Notes under the pieces: generated by a model
Told to the model about the DNA's origin: nothing
The model's input: the letters and a program-made list of their open reading frames with translations, nothing else
Databases searched by the model: none
Position numbers and translations under genes: made by a program
Assembly: GCA_963794385.1 (NCBI GenBank)
Contig: CAWCDT010000011.1
Coordinates: forward strand, 127,599 to 191,598
DNA from: Gaiellasilicea sp963794385
GTDB lineage: Bacteria; Actinomycetota; Thermoleophilia; Gaiellales; Gaiellaceae
Reading direction: 5' to 3'
DNA: 64,000 nucleotides
Shown here: piece after piece, positions 32,463-40,990 of the stretch
Position numbering within the stretch: position 1 is the first letter of the stretch
Layout: each line of letters starts with the position of its first letter

Positions 32463-33539
32463 TCAGACCGTACCCGTGAGGAACGCCCACAGCGACCGGA
32501 AACAGCGCTCCAGCTCCGCGATCTCCACCTGCTCGTCACGGCGGTGCGCGTAGCGGGTCGCGCCGGGGCCGAAGTTGACGGCGTCGATCCCGCGGGAGGT
32601 GAAGTCGGCCACGTTCGTCCAGGCCTGCTTCGGCTCGAGCGCGAGGTCGCCGGCCGCGCGCAGCCTGTGCACGAGCGGGGAGTCGGTCACGACCCGTGCG
32701 GGCGGGGAGTCGCCGGCGTGCTCGTAGTGTGCGCCGTCGGGCACGAGGCTACGCAGGTAGGCATCGGCACTGGCCGGCGAGCGGTCGGGCGCGTAGCGGA
32801 AGTTGACGTTGGCGACGACGCGGTCCGGGATCACGTTCGTCGCGATGCCGCCCTCGATCGCCGTGATGCTGGCGACCTCCGTGAACGTGAGCCCCCCGAT
32901 CTCGACCGGTCGCGGCTCGATCGCCGCGAACGGCCGCAGTCCCTCGAGCGCCTTGTCGATCGCGTTCTCGGCCGTCCACGGCCGCGCTGAGTGGCCGCTG
33001 ACGCCGTGGAACGTGATGCGCGCGTTCAGGTTGCCGAGGCAGCCGGCCTGGATCGTGCAGTCGGTCGGCTCGAGCAGGATCGCCAGCTCCGCGTCGTGCA
33101 CGACGCGGGAGCGCTCGAAGAGGTCGGGCAGCGGGCTGAACTCGGCCGGAAGCTCCTCCTTGCCGAAGGCGAGCAAGGCTAGATCGAGCTCGGGATTGAC
33201 CTCCTGCGCGTCGAGCTCCCGCGCCAGCTCCAGCAGGACGGCCAGGCCGCCCTTCATGTCGCTCGCCCCGAGACCGTGCACGCTCCCGTCCTCGATCCGG
33301 CCGGGCACGTTCCCCTGAGCGGGAACGGTGTCGTAATGGCCCGCCAGGACGACGAGCGGTCGGCCGGTCCGCCTCGGCCGGGCGCAGACGAACGCGTCCT
33401 CGCTCTCGTACTCGGACACGAAGGAGTCCGGGACGAGCGAGCGGACGCGGGCCGCGATCTCCGCCTCGTGCCTGCTCTCGGAGGGGATGTTCACGAGCTC
33501 GAGCGTGCGCTCGGCGAGGCGGTCGGCGAGGGCGGTCAT
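32463..33539 (-). CDS. dapE: Succinyl-diaminopimelate desuccinylase
   Basis: The 358-residue M20-family metallopeptidase has metal ligands in VVLAGHYDTVPAQGN, GLGASDMKGGLA (bridging Asp) and FGKEELPAEFS, a dimerisation domain with GVSGHSARPW, and a final His in ATRYAHRRDEQVE. It removes succinate to give LL-diaminopimelate. Actinobacterial DapE and related M20 peptidases look alike, but the dapC-dapD neighbours decide. ATG 33537-33539 faces hflX across a 28-base gap, so the two promoters overlap. Confidence 0.94.
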   Translation of the reverse strand: MTALADRLAERTLELVNIPSESRHEAEIAARVRSLVPDSFVSEYESEDAFVCARPRRTGRPLVVLAGHYDTVPAQGNVPGRIEDGSVHGLGASDMKGGLAVLLELARELDAQEVNPELDLALLAFGKEELPAEFSPLPDLFERSRVVHDAELAILLEPTDCTIQAGCLGNLNARITFHGVSGHSARPWTAENAIDKALEGLRPFAAIEPRPVEIGGLTFTEVASITAIEGGIATNVIPDRVVANVNFRYAPDRSPASADAYLRSLVPDGAHYEHAGDSPPARVVTDSPLVHRLRAAGDLALEPKQAWTNVADFTSRGIDAVNFGPGATRYAHRRDEQVEIAELERCFRSLWAFLTGTV

Positions 33540-33554
33540 CGGCGGCAAGCGTGG

Positions 33555-33560
33555 CACAAT
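33555..33560 (+). promoter_or_regulatory. Putative -10 element of a leaderless hflX transcript
   Basis: CACAAT lies 7 nt before GTG 33568, within the 28-base divergent dapE-hflX gap. It differs from the window consensus TANNNT at its first base. Confidence 0.45.
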
Positions 33561-33567
33561 CGTCCGT

Positions 33568-34896
33568 GTGACGACGCGCCAGGAGCCGAGGTTGGCCGTC
33601 GAGCCCGAGCGCGGGCTCGTCCTGGCGGTGCTGCCGCGCTCGGCCGATGCTGAGGACGAGCTGGGCGAGCTGCGCGAGCTGGCGCGCACGGCCGGCGTCG
33701 AGCCGGTCAGCGAGCTCGTCCAGCAGCGGTCGAAACCGGATCCGCGCACGTACGTCGGCAAAGGGAAGCTGCAGGAGCTGAAGCAGGTCTACGGCGATGC
33801 CGCCGCGGAAGTCCTCCTCGTCGACGACGAGCTCGCGCCGGCGCAGCAGCGGGCGCTCGAGAACGCGCTCACGTCCCGGGTCGTCGACCGGACGCAGTTG
33901 ATCCTCGACATCTTCGCCCAGCACGCCACGAGCGCCGAGGGGAAGCTCCAGGTCGAGCTCGCCCAGCTCGAGTACAACCTGCCGCGGATGCGGGGCATGT
34001 GGCAGCACCTCGAGCGCCTCGGCGGCGGGACCGGCGCGCTCGGGGCCGGCGTCGGCACGCGAGGCCCCGGCGAGTCGCAGCTCGAGACCGACCGCCGGCT
34101 GGCGCGGCGCAAGATCTCTCTGCTGAGGCGGCGCCTGCGCGAGCTCGGCAAACAACGCACGACGCGGCGAAAGGAGCGCGTCCGCAGCGGCACGCCGACT
34201 GTCGCGCTGGCCGGCTACACGAACGTGGGCAAGTCGACGCTCCTGAACGCCTTGACTGGGGCTGAGGTCAGCGTCGAGAACCGGCTCTTCGAGACGCTCG
34301 ATCCGACTACGCGGAGCTTCGAGCACGACGGCAAGCGCTATCTCGTCACCGACACCGTCGGCTTCATCCGCCGCTTGCCGACCCAGCTCGTCGAGGGCTT
34401 CGCCTCGACACTGGAGGAGACGCTCGTCGCCGACCTCGTCCTGCACGTCGTCGACGCGTCCGAGCCGGACGAGCGGCTCGGAGAGATGATCGCGTCGGTC
34501 GAGGCGGTCCTGCACGAGATCGGGGCGGACGACGTGCCGCGCGAGGTCGTGCTGAACAAGATCGACCGCGTCGACCCGCTCGGGCGGAAGCGACTCACGA
34601 ATCGCTTCCCCGACTCGCCCCAGATCTCGGCTGTGACGGGCGAAGGGCTCGACGAGCTGCGGGCCCGGATCGCCCAGCGCTTCGGCGACCGGTTCGAGGA
34701 CGTCCGCCTGCTGCTCCCGTACGAGGAGGGCGGCAAGCTGGCGGAGCTCTACGAGCTCGGCGCGCCGATCGAGGAGCGCGAGGACTCGGAGCACGGCGTG
34801 CTCGTGCGCGCCAGGCTCCCTCAGCGCGAGGTGCGGCGGTTCGCCCGGTACCTCGTCGCCGACGCGGACGACCGGCCGGCGGCGGAACGCGGGTGA
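33568..34896 (+). CDS. hflX: GTPase HflX
   Basis: HflX is a ribosome-associated GTPase that rescues stalled or hibernating ribosomes. The N-domain contains RTYVGKGKLQELKQ and DDELAPAQQRALENAL, then the glycine-rich linker GGGTGALGAGVGTRGPGE and a coiled coil. The G domain has G1 GYTNVGKST near residue 216, G2 FETLDPT, G3 DTVGFIRRLP and G4 NKID. Length 442 is normal. GTG 33568 agrees with the upstream -10 spacing. Confidence 0.95.
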   Translation: MTTRQEPRLAVEPERGLVLAVLPRSADAEDELGELRELARTAGVEPVSELVQQRSKPDPRTYVGKGKLQELKQVYGDAAAEVLLVDDELAPAQQRALENALTSRVVDRTQLILDIFAQHATSAEGKLQVELAQLEYNLPRMRGMWQHLERLGGGTGALGAGVGTRGPGESQLETDRRLARRKISLLRRRLRELGKQRTTRRKERVRSGTPTVALAGYTNVGKSTLLNALTGAEVSVENRLFETLDPTTRSFEHDGKRYLVTDTVGFIRRLPTQLVEGFASTLEETLVADLVLHVVDASEPDERLGEMIASVEAVLHEIGADDVPREVVLNKIDRVDPLGRKRLTNRFPDSPQISAVTGEGLDELRARIAQRFGDRFEDVRLLLPYEEGGKLAELYELGAPIEEREDSEHGVLVRARLPQREVRRFARYLVADADDRPAAERG

Positions 34897-35327
34897 TCGA
34901 GCTTTCGGTCGCGCGCCTGCGCGAAGACGCGGTTCTCCCGTCTCAGGCCTATTCCGGCGACGCGGGCTTCGACCTGGCCGCGTGCGAACGGGTCGAGATC
35001 GCGCCGGGCGAGCGCGCCGTCGTCGGCACCGGCGTCGCCGTCGCGATCCCGGCGGGGCACGCGGGGCTCGTGCTGCCGCGCTCCGGGCTCGCGGCGCGGC
35101 ACGGCCTCGGGATCGTCAATGCGCCCGGCTTGATCGACGCCGGCTACCGGGGCGAGGTGAAGGCGATCCTCCACAACACGGACGGGCGCGAGCCGATCGT
35201 GGTCGAGCCCGGGATGCGGATCGCGCAGCTCGTGCTCGTCCGGCTGCCGGACGTGCGCCTCGTCGAGGTGGAGGAGCTGCCGCAGAGCGACCGCGGTGCC
35301 GGCGGGCTCGGATCGAGCGGCCGGTGA
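34893..35327 (+). CDS. dut: dUTP diphosphatase
   Basis: dUTPase hydrolyses dUTP to dUMP. The five conserved trimeric dUTPase motifs are visible: AGFDLAA, PRSGLAARHGL, NAPGLIDAGYRGEVK, RIAQLVL and the C-terminal Gly-rich RGAGGLGSSG. Length 144 fits. The GTG start overlaps the hflX stop (GTGA), and GTG of the next Nudix gene overlaps its stop. Confidence 0.95.
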   Translation: MIELSVARLREDAVLPSQAYSGDAGFDLAACERVEIAPGERAVVGTGVAVAIPAGHAGLVLPRSGLAARHGLGIVNAPGLIDAGYRGEVKAILHNTDGREPIVVEPGMRIAQLVLVRLPDVRLVEVEELPQSDRGAGGLGSSGR

Positions 35328-35779
35328 GGGGCGCGGAGCCCAGGATCCGCGTCTCGGCGCTCTTGCGCTGGGGCGACGGCATCCTCCTCTGCCGCCACGA
35401 CAAGCGCGGCCAGCAGGTCTGGCTGCTGCCCGGCGGCGGCGTTCAGTCTGGCGAGACGCTGACGGATGCGCTCGACCGGGAGCTGCAGGAAGAGGTCGGA
35501 ATCGAGGCGCCGCCGCTCGAAGGGCCGATCGCGATCATCGACTCGATCGGGCCGACGCGGAGCTTCGTCGCAAAGCACGTCGTCCACGTCATCTTCGCCG
35601 GCGACCTGCGCGGCTCGCTCGAGGACGTCAACTCGCAGGACGAGGCCGTGCGCGGGCATCGGCTGTTCAGGCTCGACGAGCTCGACGGGGTCGTGCTCCA
35701 TCCGCCGATCCAGCGCTTCCTGCGCCGCTGGCAGCCCGGCGATCCGGCGGCGTACCTCGGAGCGCTGTGGACCCCGTGA
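35324..35779 (+). CDS. NUDIX hydrolase
   Basis: The 151-residue protein has a complete Nudix box within GGGVQSGETLTDALDRELQ and the following EEVGIE, which coordinates the metal for pyrophosphate hydrolysis of nucleoside-diphosphate derivatives. N-terminal RIRVSALLRWGDGILLCRHD is typical of the fold. The substrate cannot be deduced. GTG 35324 overlaps dut and the stop overlaps the decarboxylase start, so it belongs to the hflX-dut-nudix run; nucleotide-pool cleaning with dUTPase is a natural guess. Confidence 0.9.
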   Translation: MRGAEPRIRVSALLRWGDGILLCRHDKRGQQVWLLPGGGVQSGETLTDALDRELQEEVGIEAPPLEGPIAIIDSIGPTRSFVAKHVVHVIFAGDLRGSLEDVNSQDEAVRGHRLFRLDELDGVVLHPPIQRFLRRWQPGDPAAYLGALWTP

Positions 35780-37164
35780 AGGACGCCCTCGGCCTCACCG
35801 CGGCCTACGCAGAGCAGTTCCTGGCCACGCTGGGCGACCGCCCGGTGCGGCCGAGCGCAACGATCGAGGAGCTGCGCGAGGCGCTCGGCGGCCCGCTTCC
35901 GGTCGACGGCAGCGACGACGCCCAGGTGATCTCGGAGCTGATCGAGTCCGCCGAGCCAGGGATCACCGCGATGCCCGCAGGTCGCTTCTTCGGCTTCGTC
36001 ATCGGCGGCGCCATGCCCGCGCCGCTCGCGGCCGACTGGCTCACGGCGACCTGGGACCAGAATGCCGGCCTGATCGGGCCCGCACCGAGCGCGGGTGTCG
36101 TCGAGGAGGTCGCGCTCGAGTGGCTGCGCGAGCTGCTCGGCCTGCCCGAGGGCGTGTCCGCGGGTTTCGTCACCGGCTGCCAGATGGCGCACATGACCGC
36201 GCTTGCGGCGGCCCGCCATCACGTGCTCGAGCGCGAGGGCTGGAATCTCCTCCGCGACGGGCTGCAGGGCGCGCCCCGGATCCGTGTCCTCGTCGGCGAG
36301 CACCGGCACGTCACCGTCGACCGTGCCCTCCGCTACCTCGGCATCGGCTCGGCGCAGATCGAGCCCCTCGCCGCGGACGAGGAGGGCCGGATGGACGTCG
36401 AAGAGCTACGGCGGGCACTCGCGGCCGGGGAGGGGCCGACGATCGTCTCCGCCCAGGCCGGGGACGTGAACACCGGCTCCTTCGACCCGCTCGAGGAGAT
36501 CACGGACGTCGTCGACGGCACCGGGGCCTGGCTCCACGTCGACGGCGCCTTCGGTCTCTGGGCCGCGGCGTCACCTCGCTTCCGCCACCTCGTCGCCGGC
36601 GCCGAGCGGGCAGATTCGTGGGCGACCGATGCGCACAAGTGGCTGAACGTGCCGTACGACTCGGGACTCGCGTTCTGCGCTCATCCCGCGGCGCACCGGG
36701 CGGCGATGTCGGTGCGCGCGAGCTACCTCGAGCAGGTCGACGCGGACGCCGGCCGCGACCAGATGGACTGGAACCCCGAGTTCTCACGCCGGGCGCGTGG
36801 CTTCCCGATCTACGCGGCGATCCGAGCACTCGGTCAAACCGGGATCGCCGCCATGGTGGAACGCTGCTGCGACCACGCGACCCGCTTTGCCGAGCTGCTC
36901 GGCGCCGAACCGGCCGTCGAGATCCTGAACGAGGTCGTGCTCAACCAGGTGCTCGTCCGCTTCGGCGACGATGACGTGCTCACCGAGGGGACGGTGAGGC
37001 GCGTGCAGGATGACGGCACCTGTTGGCTCTCGGCGACGAAGTGGGGCGGTCGGTCGGCAATGCGGATCTCCGTCTGCAACTGGCAGACGACAGAGGCCGA
37101 CGTCGAGCGGAGCGCGACCGCGATCCTAGAAGCGGCCGCCGCGGTCACGGGCTCGCCGCGCTGA
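35776..37164 (+). CDS. PLP-dependent decarboxylase (group II, aromatic/glutamate decarboxylase type)
   Basis: The 462-residue protein is of the group II amino-acid decarboxylase family. The motif DAHKWLNVPYDSG holds the PLP lysine (K288). HVDGAFGLWA provides the PLP Asp, and AGDVNTGSFDPL and GCQMAHMTALAAARHH are also conserved. Substrate specificity cannot be read; a tryptophan, tyrosine or related aminotransferase-like use is possible. GTG 35776 overlaps the Nudix stop. The 3' end overlaps convergent gatD by 39 bases. Confidence 0.9.
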   Translation: MKDALGLTAAYAEQFLATLGDRPVRPSATIEELREALGGPLPVDGSDDAQVISELIESAEPGITAMPAGRFFGFVIGGAMPAPLAADWLTATWDQNAGLIGPAPSAGVVEEVALEWLRELLGLPEGVSAGFVTGCQMAHMTALAAARHHVLEREGWNLLRDGLQGAPRIRVLVGEHRHVTVDRALRYLGIGSAQIEPLAADEEGRMDVEELRRALAAGEGPTIVSAQAGDVNTGSFDPLEEITDVVDGTGAWLHVDGAFGLWAAASPRFRHLVAGAERADSWATDAHKWLNVPYDSGLAFCAHPAAHRAAMSVRASYLEQVDADAGRDQMDWNPEFSRRARGFPIYAAIRALGQTGIAAMVERCCDHATRFAELLGAEPAVEILNEVVLNQVLVRFGDDDVLTEGTVRRVQDDGTCWLSATKWGGRSAMRISVCNWQTTEADVERSATAILEAAAAVTGSPR

Positions 37165-37878
37165 GACCGCGTGCGCCTCGGCTTCGAGGCGGTCCGGCAG
37201 CGGTTCCAGCTCGGGCGGCTCGCCTCCGGTCGCGTGGGCGAGCGCCTGTGAGAGCAGCCAGTCCGCGAGCCAGGGGTTTCGCGGCAGGAGCGGACCGTGG
37301 AGATACGTGCCGATCGCCCGGCCGACGCGGCAGCCCTCGTAGCCCGATTCGCCGTCGTTCCCGAACCCGGCCACGACCCGGCCGAGCGGCTCGGCACCGG
37401 GGTCGAGCCGTGTGCGCCCCGCGTGGTTCTCGAATCCTGCAAGCGTCCGCCGCTCGCCCGGCTCGAGCTCGCATTCCAGCAGCACGTCACCGATCATCCG
37501 CCGCTCGCCTGCGACCGTCTCGTGCGGAAAGAGACCGACTCCCGGCAGAGAGTCGCCGTGCCGCCCGAGATAGCCGCGCCCGAGGAGTTGGTAGCCGCCG
37601 CAGACCGCGAGCAACGCTGCACCGGCCGACACGGCAGCGTGGATCCCCGGCCCCTTCGCCGCGAGGTCGGGTGCGATCAGCGCCTGCTCCCGGTCCTGCC
37701 CGCCCCCGATGTAAAGCAGATCGTGGTCGCCGGGTCGGACCTGGCCGCCGACCGAGATCGAGGCCACCTCGAGCTCATGGCCGCGCAGGGCGGCGCGACG
37801 TGCGAACACCGCGATGTTGCCCCGGTCGGCGTAGATGTTCAGGTAGTCCGGATAGAGATGCCCCACCCTGACCTTCAT
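37126..37878 (-). CDS. gatD: Lipid II isoglutaminyl synthase, glutaminase subunit GatD
   Basis: GatD supplies ammonia from glutamine to MurT, which amidates D-glutamate of lipid II. The protein is a class I amidotransferase of the cobyric-acid-synthase type. The nucleophile is Cys93 in LLAVCGGYQLLG, with the partner His194 in GTYLHGPLL. The N-terminal GHLYPDYLNIYADRGN is typical of GatD. It overlaps murT by four bases, as in other Gram-positive murT-gatD operons. A ~40-residue C-terminal extension overlaps the decarboxylase gene. Confidence 0.94.
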   Translation of the reverse strand: MKVRVGHLYPDYLNIYADRGNIAVFARRAALRGHELEVASISVGGQVRPGDHDLLYIGGGQDREQALIAPDLAAKGPGIHAAVSAGAALLAVCGGYQLLGRGYLGRHGDSLPGVGLFPHETVAGERRMIGDVLLECELEPGERRTLAGFENHAGRTRLDPGAEPLGRVVAGFGNDGESGYEGCRVGRAIGTYLHGPLLPRNPWLADWLLSQALAHATGGEPPELEPLPDRLEAEAHAVSARRARDRGGRF

Positions 37879-39245
37879 GTGCGCTCCCAGTACGGCTTCG
37901 CGAGCCCGCGGCGCGCGAAGAGCCGCTGCAGGGCGAGCATGGCTGTGTAGGTGGGGAGGACGACAAGCTCGCCGCCCGGCGGGGTCAGCGCAAGCCCGCG
38001 GTCGAGCGCCCGCTCGATGTCGGGCTGGACCTCGAGCGCGGCCTCGTCGAGGCCCCCGTGGACGCAGCGGATGCCGAGCTCCGCTGCCCGGTCGCCGGAC
38101 GCGATCAGGTGCTCCGTGGACGCGAGCAACGGCTCGAAGTCGACGTCCCAGATCCAGGAGACGTCCTTCCCGTCGGCGATTGCATCGTTCAGGGCGACGA
38201 GCAGGAGGGAGGGTGCGCCGCTCTGTTCGAGCGTCCGGACGACCTCGTTCGCCCCCGCGGGGTTCTTGATCAGGAGGACGAGGATGCTCTTGTCGCCGGC
38301 CTGGATACGCTCGAAGCGCCCGAACGCGGCGCCGAAACGCTCCAGCCCAGCCTGGATTGCCGCCGGCGTGGCTCCGAGGGCGTGGGCGAGGGCAGCAGCC
38401 CCGAGCGCGTTGTAGACGTTGTAGAGGCCCGGGAGCGGCAGCCGGACTCGTGTCGCGCCCGAGGGGGTCTCCAGCTCGAAGGAGACGCCGTCGAGCCCCC
38501 GGAGCTCGATCGCCCGCGCCCGCACCTGCAGCGCCGGGCGCGCATGTCCGCAGGCGGGGCAGCGGTAGTCGCCGAGGTGGCCAACGTACGCGGCCGCGAA
38601 CTCGTACGGCTGCCCGCAGACGACGCAGTAGCGCGAGTCGGCGGCGTGCTGGAGCGCCGGCCGCGCGTGCTCCGGGTCATCGATCCCGAACACGAGCGCG
38701 CCGTCGCGTCCCCGGGCTAACTCTCCGACCTGGGGGTCGTCACCGTTGACGACGAGGACCGCCGACGCCGGCAGACCCTCCGCGGCCGCGCGCCAGCGCT
38801 CGGCGATCAGCTCGAGCTCGCCGTAGCGGTCGAGCTGGTCGCGGAAGAGGTTGCCGAGCAGCACGGCTCGTGGCCGCACGCGGCGCACGACCTCGGGGAG
38901 CGCGGCCTCGTCGACCTCGAGCAGGCCGAGCTCCGCGTCACGGCTCGCGAGCAGGGTGGAGGCGACGCCGGAGACGAGATTGGCGCCCGAGCGGTTCCAC
39001 GCGAGCCGACGCGGCCGGAGAATCTCCGCCGTCATCGCGGTGGTCGTCGTCTTTCCGTTTGTCGCCGAAACGACGGCCGCTCCCTGCGGAAGCCGCGCGG
39101 CGAGCGCGTCGATCGCGCCCGGGTCGAGCTTCCAGAGGAGCTTGCCCGGCAGCGTCGTGCCGCCACCGGCCCCCGCCAGGCGTGAGAGCCCGCCTGCAGC
39201 GCGGGCGGCGAGCGACTCGAAAGCGAGACGTGGGCTGACGCTCAT
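37875..39245 (-). CDS. murT: Lipid II isoglutaminyl synthase, Mur-ligase-like subunit MurT
   Basis: MurT amidates the D-Glu residue of lipid II. It has a Mur ligase ATP site SATNGKTTTT, DEAALPEVVRRV, GNLFRDQLDRYGELE and NGDDP, a four-cysteine zinc ribbon inserted in the central domain (CVVCGQPY and CPACGHA), and the C-terminal MurT-specific domain (LLIKNPAGANEVVRTLEQ, ALNDAIADGKDVSWIWDVDFE). Length 456 is typical. The ATG at 39245 follows a -10 hexamer. Amidation needs DAP- or Lys-type stem peptides, consistent with the dap genes here. Confidence 0.95.
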   Translation of the reverse strand: MSVSPRLAFESLAARAAGGLSRLAGAGGGTTLPGKLLWKLDPGAIDALAARLPQGAAVVSATNGKTTTTAMTAEILRPRRLAWNRSGANLVSGVASTLLASRDAELGLLEVDEAALPEVVRRVRPRAVLLGNLFRDQLDRYGELELIAERWRAAAEGLPASAVLVVNGDDPQVGELARGRDGALVFGIDDPEHARPALQHAADSRYCVVCGQPYEFAAAYVGHLGDYRCPACGHARPALQVRARAIELRGLDGVSFELETPSGATRVRLPLPGLYNVYNALGAAALAHALGATPAAIQAGLERFGAAFGRFERIQAGDKSILVLLIKNPAGANEVVRTLEQSGAPSLLLVALNDAIADGKDVSWIWDVDFEPLLASTEHLIASGDRAAELGIRCVHGGLDEAALEVQPDIERALDRGLALTPPGGELVVLPTYTAMLALQRLFARRGLAKPYWERT

Positions 39246-39253
39246 CGGCCGCG

Positions 39254-39259
39254 AGCGTA
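39254..39259 (-). promoter_or_regulatory. Putative -10 element of a leaderless murT-gatD transcript
   Basis: On the minus strand TACGCT lies 8 nt before the murT ATG at 39245. Confidence 0.5.
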
Positions 39260-39295
39260 CCCGCCGCTACTGCTGAGGTGTCCGCTCTGGCCGTC

Positions 39296-39323
39296 TTGCA
39301 AATCGACGAAAATGCTCTAGACT
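39296..39323 (+). promoter_or_regulatory. Promoter of the HNR-repeat gene (-35 and -10)
   Basis: TTGCAA (39296-39301), a 16-base spacer and TAGACT (39318-39323) form a good sigma-70-type promoter. The -10 ends 6 nt before ATG 39330, predicting a leaderless transcript. This is the clearest complete example in the window. Confidence 0.65.
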
Positions 39324-39329
39324 GCTTGC

Positions 39330-40013
39330 ATGGGACGATCCCGCCGCCACCCTGCGGTGGCAGGCATCGATCCGGAGGCTCTGGCCGCCTTCCAGGCCGG
39401 GATCCGGAAGCGCTACTCGAACGAGGAGATCCTCGCCCAGCTCAAGGACAGCGCTGAGCGACTGGGGCGCTCTCCGACGATGCGGGAGTTCGCCGCAGAC
39501 CCGCAGACGTCAGTGCACCCGCAGACCGTGATCGAGCACTTCGGGAGCTGGAATGCGGCCAAGCGCCAGGCCGGCCTCGTGCCGCGCCGGTTCGCGACGC
39601 GGGAGGAGCTGCTCGGACGCCTGCGCGACCTCGGTGAGGAGCTCGGCCGCACGCCGACCGCGAGGGACATCGACGCGCGCAAAGGCGCGATGCCGTCGAA
39701 GTCGTTGCTCTGGCACACCTTCGGCTCGCTCGCACAGGCGCTGCGCGAGGCCGGCTTCGACGTGCCGGTCGGGGAGGAACGGCTGGAGCGGGCGGTCGAG
39801 CAGGGCGCCGCGCTCGCGCGGCGGCTGGGTCGACTGCCGAAGATGGCCGACTGGGCCACGGCGCGGCGTGCCGACGAGAGTCTGCTGACGGAGTGGCAGG
39901 TCTACCGGATGATCGACGTCCAGCCGGCGTGGGCCGCGTTCCAGTACCTCGTCCGCGAACGGTTGCGTGACGAGGGCGCGGAGGTCGCGCCGGACGGCAC
40001 GGTCTCCGGCTGA
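39330..40013 (+). CDS. HNR-repeat (homing-endonuclease-associated repeat) DNA-binding-like protein
   Basis: The 227-residue protein contains at least two ~55-residue repeats: YSNEEILAQLKDSAERLGRS with SWNAAKRQAGL, and ATREELLGRLRDLGEELGRT with SLAQALREAGF. A weaker third follows (LERAVEQGAALARRLGRLPK). The pattern EE-L-L-x-LG-R-PT-x-F-W-ALR-AG is that of the homing-endonuclease-associated repeat, a helix-turn-helix-like DNA-binding unit. No nuclease domain is present, so a DNA-binding or regulatory role is inferred. It is transcribed alone from its own promoter. Confidence 0.75.
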   Translation: MGRSRRHPAVAGIDPEALAAFQAGIRKRYSNEEILAQLKDSAERLGRSPTMREFAADPQTSVHPQTVIEHFGSWNAAKRQAGLVPRRFATREELLGRLRDLGEELGRTPTARDIDARKGAMPSKSLLWHTFGSLAQALREAGFDVPVGEERLERAVEQGAALARRLGRLPKMADWATARRADESLLTEWQVYRMIDVQPAWAAFQYLVRERLRDEGAEVAPDGTVSG

Positions 40014-40027
40014 GTGTTGAGTCGGCG

Positions 40028-40825
40028 CTAGGTCGCAGCGACCGCGATCGCGGCGAGGCGCTGGAGGCACGACGCGCCTTCGTGCGGCGCGCGCACGGAG
40101 GGAAGCACCCGGTCCTCGACGTAGGAGCGGTCGGGGCGGAAGCGGTCGGTGTGCGCGACCCGTCCTTCCTCGATGCGCAGCAGCGTCCCCTCCTCGACCT
40201 CGCGCTTCTTCAGCGTGACACGGATCGTGCGCTCCAGCACCTCGAGCGCCGCCCGCGTCGACGCGAAGAAGAGCTCCTTGCCGCCGCTGCCGAGCCAGAG
40301 CGGGCGGCCGACCGCGCGGGCGAGGAAGAGCGTCGAGCCGTCGCGCTCGTCGAGCCAGGCCGTCGCCATCGCGCCGTACAGCTCCTCGAGCACCTCGGAG
40401 CTCCCCTGTGCGTGCTCCGCGAGGGCGAAGATCGCCTCGGAGTCGACCGTCATCTCGGGGCGCTCGCGCTCGAAGCCGTAGCGCGCGAAGATCTCCTCGT
40501 CGTTGGCGATGATCCCGTTGTGGATCCCGACCACCGCGCCGTGCCGGATCGGATGGTTGTTCGCCTCGATCCGCGGATGCCCCTTCGTGTAGTCACGGAC
40601 GTGCACGAGCACCTGCGTCGCCCCGGGCGGAACACGGACCTCGTCGAGCAGCTCGCTCGCACCGGAGCGGCGCTTGTGGACGGTGACGGCCGCGCCGGAG
40701 CCGCGGTGGGCGTAGCCGACCGCGTCGGCGCCGCGCTCGGCGATGCCGGCGAGGAGCGCCTGCGCGGCGAGCGTGCGGTGCACGCTCGACCCGGGATTGA
40801 GGCTATATCCTGCGATTCCACACAT
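40028..40825 (-). CDS. Class II glutamine amidotransferase domain protein
   Basis: The protein begins MCGIAGYS, placing the N-terminal nucleophile at Cys2 after Met removal. VHVRDYTKGHPRIEANNHPI and GIHNGIIAND complete the Ntn-hydrolase amidotransferase signature shared with GlmS and PurF. At 265 residues it has only the glutaminase domain, with no isomerase or phosphoribosyltransferase domain, so it must work alone or supply ammonia to an unknown partner. Its upstream region (40826-40860) is unusually AT-rich for this window. Confidence 0.87.
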   Translation of the reverse strand: MCGIAGYSLNPGSSVHRTLAAQALLAGIAERGADAVGYAHRGSGAAVTVHKRRSGASELLDEVRVPPGATQVLVHVRDYTKGHPRIEANNHPIRHGAVVGIHNGIIANDEEIFARYGFERERPEMTVDSEAIFALAEHAQGSSEVLEELYGAMATAWLDERDGSTLFLARAVGRPLWLGSGGKELFFASTRAALEVLERTIRVTLKKREVEEGTLLRIEEGRVAHTDRFRPDRSYVEDRVLPSVRAPHEGASCLQRLAAIAVAAT

Positions 40826-40990
40826 ATCTAATAATTTCTACTTTTCTCTTCGGTTGCCTCTTGCTCGCACTTGAGCAAGGTAGACGCGGAATGTGGTGAC
40901 AAAGTTAGGACGCTTTCGGGACCGCGTTTCTTCCTCCTTGGACGCACGAAGTCCTCAAGGGCTGCCGCAACTAGGCCGATACCCGTTCCC
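40826..40990. other. AT-rich divergent control region with inverted repeat
   Basis: Between the amidotransferase and sigma factor genes the composition drops sharply in GC, mainly at 40826-40860 (runs of A and T). A perfect 7-bp inverted repeat, CTTGCTC at 40860-40866 and GAGCAAG at 40873-40879, follows. Toward the minus strand TATTAG lies 2 nt before the amidotransferase ATG. It probably holds both promoters and perhaps an operator. Confidence 0.5.
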
